Positions 5,492-6,305 of a stretch of DNA of 6,305 bases are shown in pieces. A model generated the notes under the pieces. The model was not told the DNA's origin and made no database searches. It saw only the letters and a program-made list of their open reading frames with translations. The stretch comes from Bacteroidales bacterium Bact_20 (GTDB lineage Bacteria > Bacteroidota > Bacteroidia > Bacteroidales > DTU049). A program made the position numbers and the translations under genes. Numbering within the stretch: the stretch's first letter is position 1; every line of letters begins with the position of its first letter. Location of the stretch: the NCBI GenBank assembly GCA_001603615.1, contig LUZL01000167.1, forward strand, positions 1 through 6,305, read 5' to 3'.

Positions 5492-5950
5492 CAAACTATA
5501 AAACAATTGTTGATTATCATAGGGGATAGATAGTTGAATTTTATCAATTACATATTTTTTTATAATCTCATTATTCTCTATTGCTAATTCTGTGGCAGTT
5601 TTATATGCATTTATTAGCCCTGGTATCCCAAGTTTGGTACCGCCGAAATATCTTATCACAACAGCTAGTGTATTAGTTATATCATATGATAGCAATGTAT
5701 TTAATATTGGTTTACCCGCTGAGCCTGTCGGCTCTCCTGCATCACTATCAAACTGTATTTCTTTATTTATACCTAGTATATAAGCATAGCAATGGTGTGT
5801 AGCATCGTAGTATTCTTTTTTAATTTCTTGTAAACGATTTTTTACGTCTTCTATGTTATCTATTGGCTGTACGATACCAATAAACTTACTACTTCTATCT
5901 TTATATATTCCTTCACTTCTATTTTTAATAGTTTTGTATTCGTCTATCAT
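5354..5950 (-). CDS. yigZ: YigZ/IMPACT family protein (UPF0029)
   Basis: 198 residues, close to the ~204 of E. coli YigZ. The start MIDEYKTIKNRSEGIYKDRSSKFIG matches the family's usual N-terminus, which supports this ATG. The IMPACT domain signatures are all present: ATHHCYAYILG (about 51-61), DSDAGEPTGSAGKPIL (68-83) and VVIRYFGGTKLGIPGLINAY (about 96-115). The smaller C-terminal domain (about 130-198) is the family's ferredoxin-like region. The protein is cytosolic. Eukaryotic IMPACT regulates the eIF2-alpha kinase GCN2, but the bacterial role is not settled. It follows the upstream transporter gene by 7 bp and is probably co-transcribed with it. Its last 45 codons are duplicated as a remnant at 4079-4216. 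The gene itself shows no damage. Confidence 0.93.
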   Translation of the reverse strand: MIDEYKTIKNRSEGIYKDRSSKFIGIVQPIDNIEDVKNRLQEIKKEYYDATHHCYAYILGINKEIQFDSDAGEPTGSAGKPILNTLLSYDITNTLAVVIRYFGGTKLGIPGLINAYKTATELAIENNEIIKKYVIDKIQLSIPYDNQQLFYSLQKKYNCEYEIKDSNNDGQTIEVKIRQSLRDELIGEFREIGFKVYE

Positions 5951-5957
5951 AGCCTTA

Positions 5958-6305
5958 TTATATGCTTAATAAAATTATAGATAATATAGCTATTATGGTA
6001 CCTATAATTTTATTTTTATCAAATTTTTCTTTGAATAATATTCTACCTAATAAGACACTTAATAATACGAAACAAATATTATATAATGGGATGAAAAGAG
6101 ATAAAGGTAGTAGTCTTATTACTCTTAGAAAGAAATAAGTAGAATACCAATTTAGAATTCCCAACTCTATTCCAGCGATGCCAGTTTTTAAATATTGAGT
6201 TTTATTAATTTTAGGTTTTTGTATTAAAATGAAAATTATAGCTACAATAAATGAAATAGCAAATGCATTGGTCAGAAACATATATACATTGCTTATATTA
6301 CCTAA
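5958..6305 (-). CDS. EamA/DMT-type membrane transporter, C-terminal part (5' end outside window)
   Basis: The frame is open to the window edge; codons before the Met at 6281 read LGNISNVY, so that Met is probably internal. The visible 115 residues are strongly hydrophobic with four likely membrane segments: about LTNAFAISFIVAIIFILI, then GIAGIELGILNWYSTYFFL, then a segment around PLSLFIPLYNICFVLLSVLLG, and last IIGTIIAILSIILLSI. The Pro in the third segment, the ILFKEKFDKNK loop (usually LGEK...) and the closing helix follow the EamA-domain pattern of drug/metabolite transporters, which have about ten helices. Substrate cannot be told. The stop is 7 bp before the YigZ-family start, suggesting an operon. 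Confidence 0.75.
   Translation of the reverse strand, partial: LGNISNVYMFLTNAFAISFIVAIIFILIQKPKINKTQYLKTGIAGIELGILNWYSTYFFLRVIRLLPLSLFIPLYNICFVLLSVLLGRILFKEKFDKNKIIGTIIAILSIILLSI

Noticed and set aside
5592..5783. Plus-strand open frame inside the yigZ-family gene
   Set aside because: Antisense to the most conserved part of the IMPACT domain, with no own support.

Overview
The window looks like chromosomal DNA of a low-GC member of the Bacteroidota. Three things point there: a C-terminal type IX secretion (T9SS) sorting domain, secreted fibre proteins with the N-terminal module common in that phylum (residues like FKYQAIARDAGGNIL after a signal peptide), and starts preceded by A-rich leaders instead of Shine-Dalgarno sites. 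Nothing narrows it to a genus.

Left part (1-3687, + strand): a tight three-gene operon for exported surface proteins. Two tandem paralogues encode tail-fibre-like proteins. Each has a 17-residue repeat stalk (5 full NTANG units in the first, 7 in the second), then an S74-type intramolecular chaperone domain with its Ser-Lys pair, then a C-terminal coiled coil. The first gene is cut by the window edge. A small secreted protein with a T9SS type A sorting domain follows 6 bp after the second. The fibres have no T9SS tag and the small protein does, so it may be a carrier or anchor (inference).

Middle part (3688-5353): an AT-rich, rearranged region. A 411-bp segment at 3806-4216 recurs at 5075-5491 as a direct repeat with one small net indel. 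It contains the last 17 codons of a FkbM-type methyltransferase gene, a noncoding stretch with 23-bp inverted repeats about 180 bp apart, and the last 45 codons of the convergent yigZ-family gene. The upstream copy is therefore debris of two genes, and the downstream copy is the real 3' end of both. Between the copies lies a FkbM methyltransferase gene whose full frame (4262-5128) is broken by two single-base shifts, both at A runs. Recombination between the direct repeats would remove the methyltransferase and leave yigZ intact.

Right part (5354-6305, - strand): a likely two-gene operon, an EamA/DMT-type membrane transporter (cut by the window edge) followed 7 bp later by a YigZ/IMPACT family protein. 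It converges on the methyltransferase.

The most notable feature is the combination of a repeat-flanked, homopolymer-frameshifted glycan-type methyltransferase with tandem repeat-variable surface fibres. This resembles a surface-variation locus, but assembly or sequencing error at the A runs has to be excluded first.
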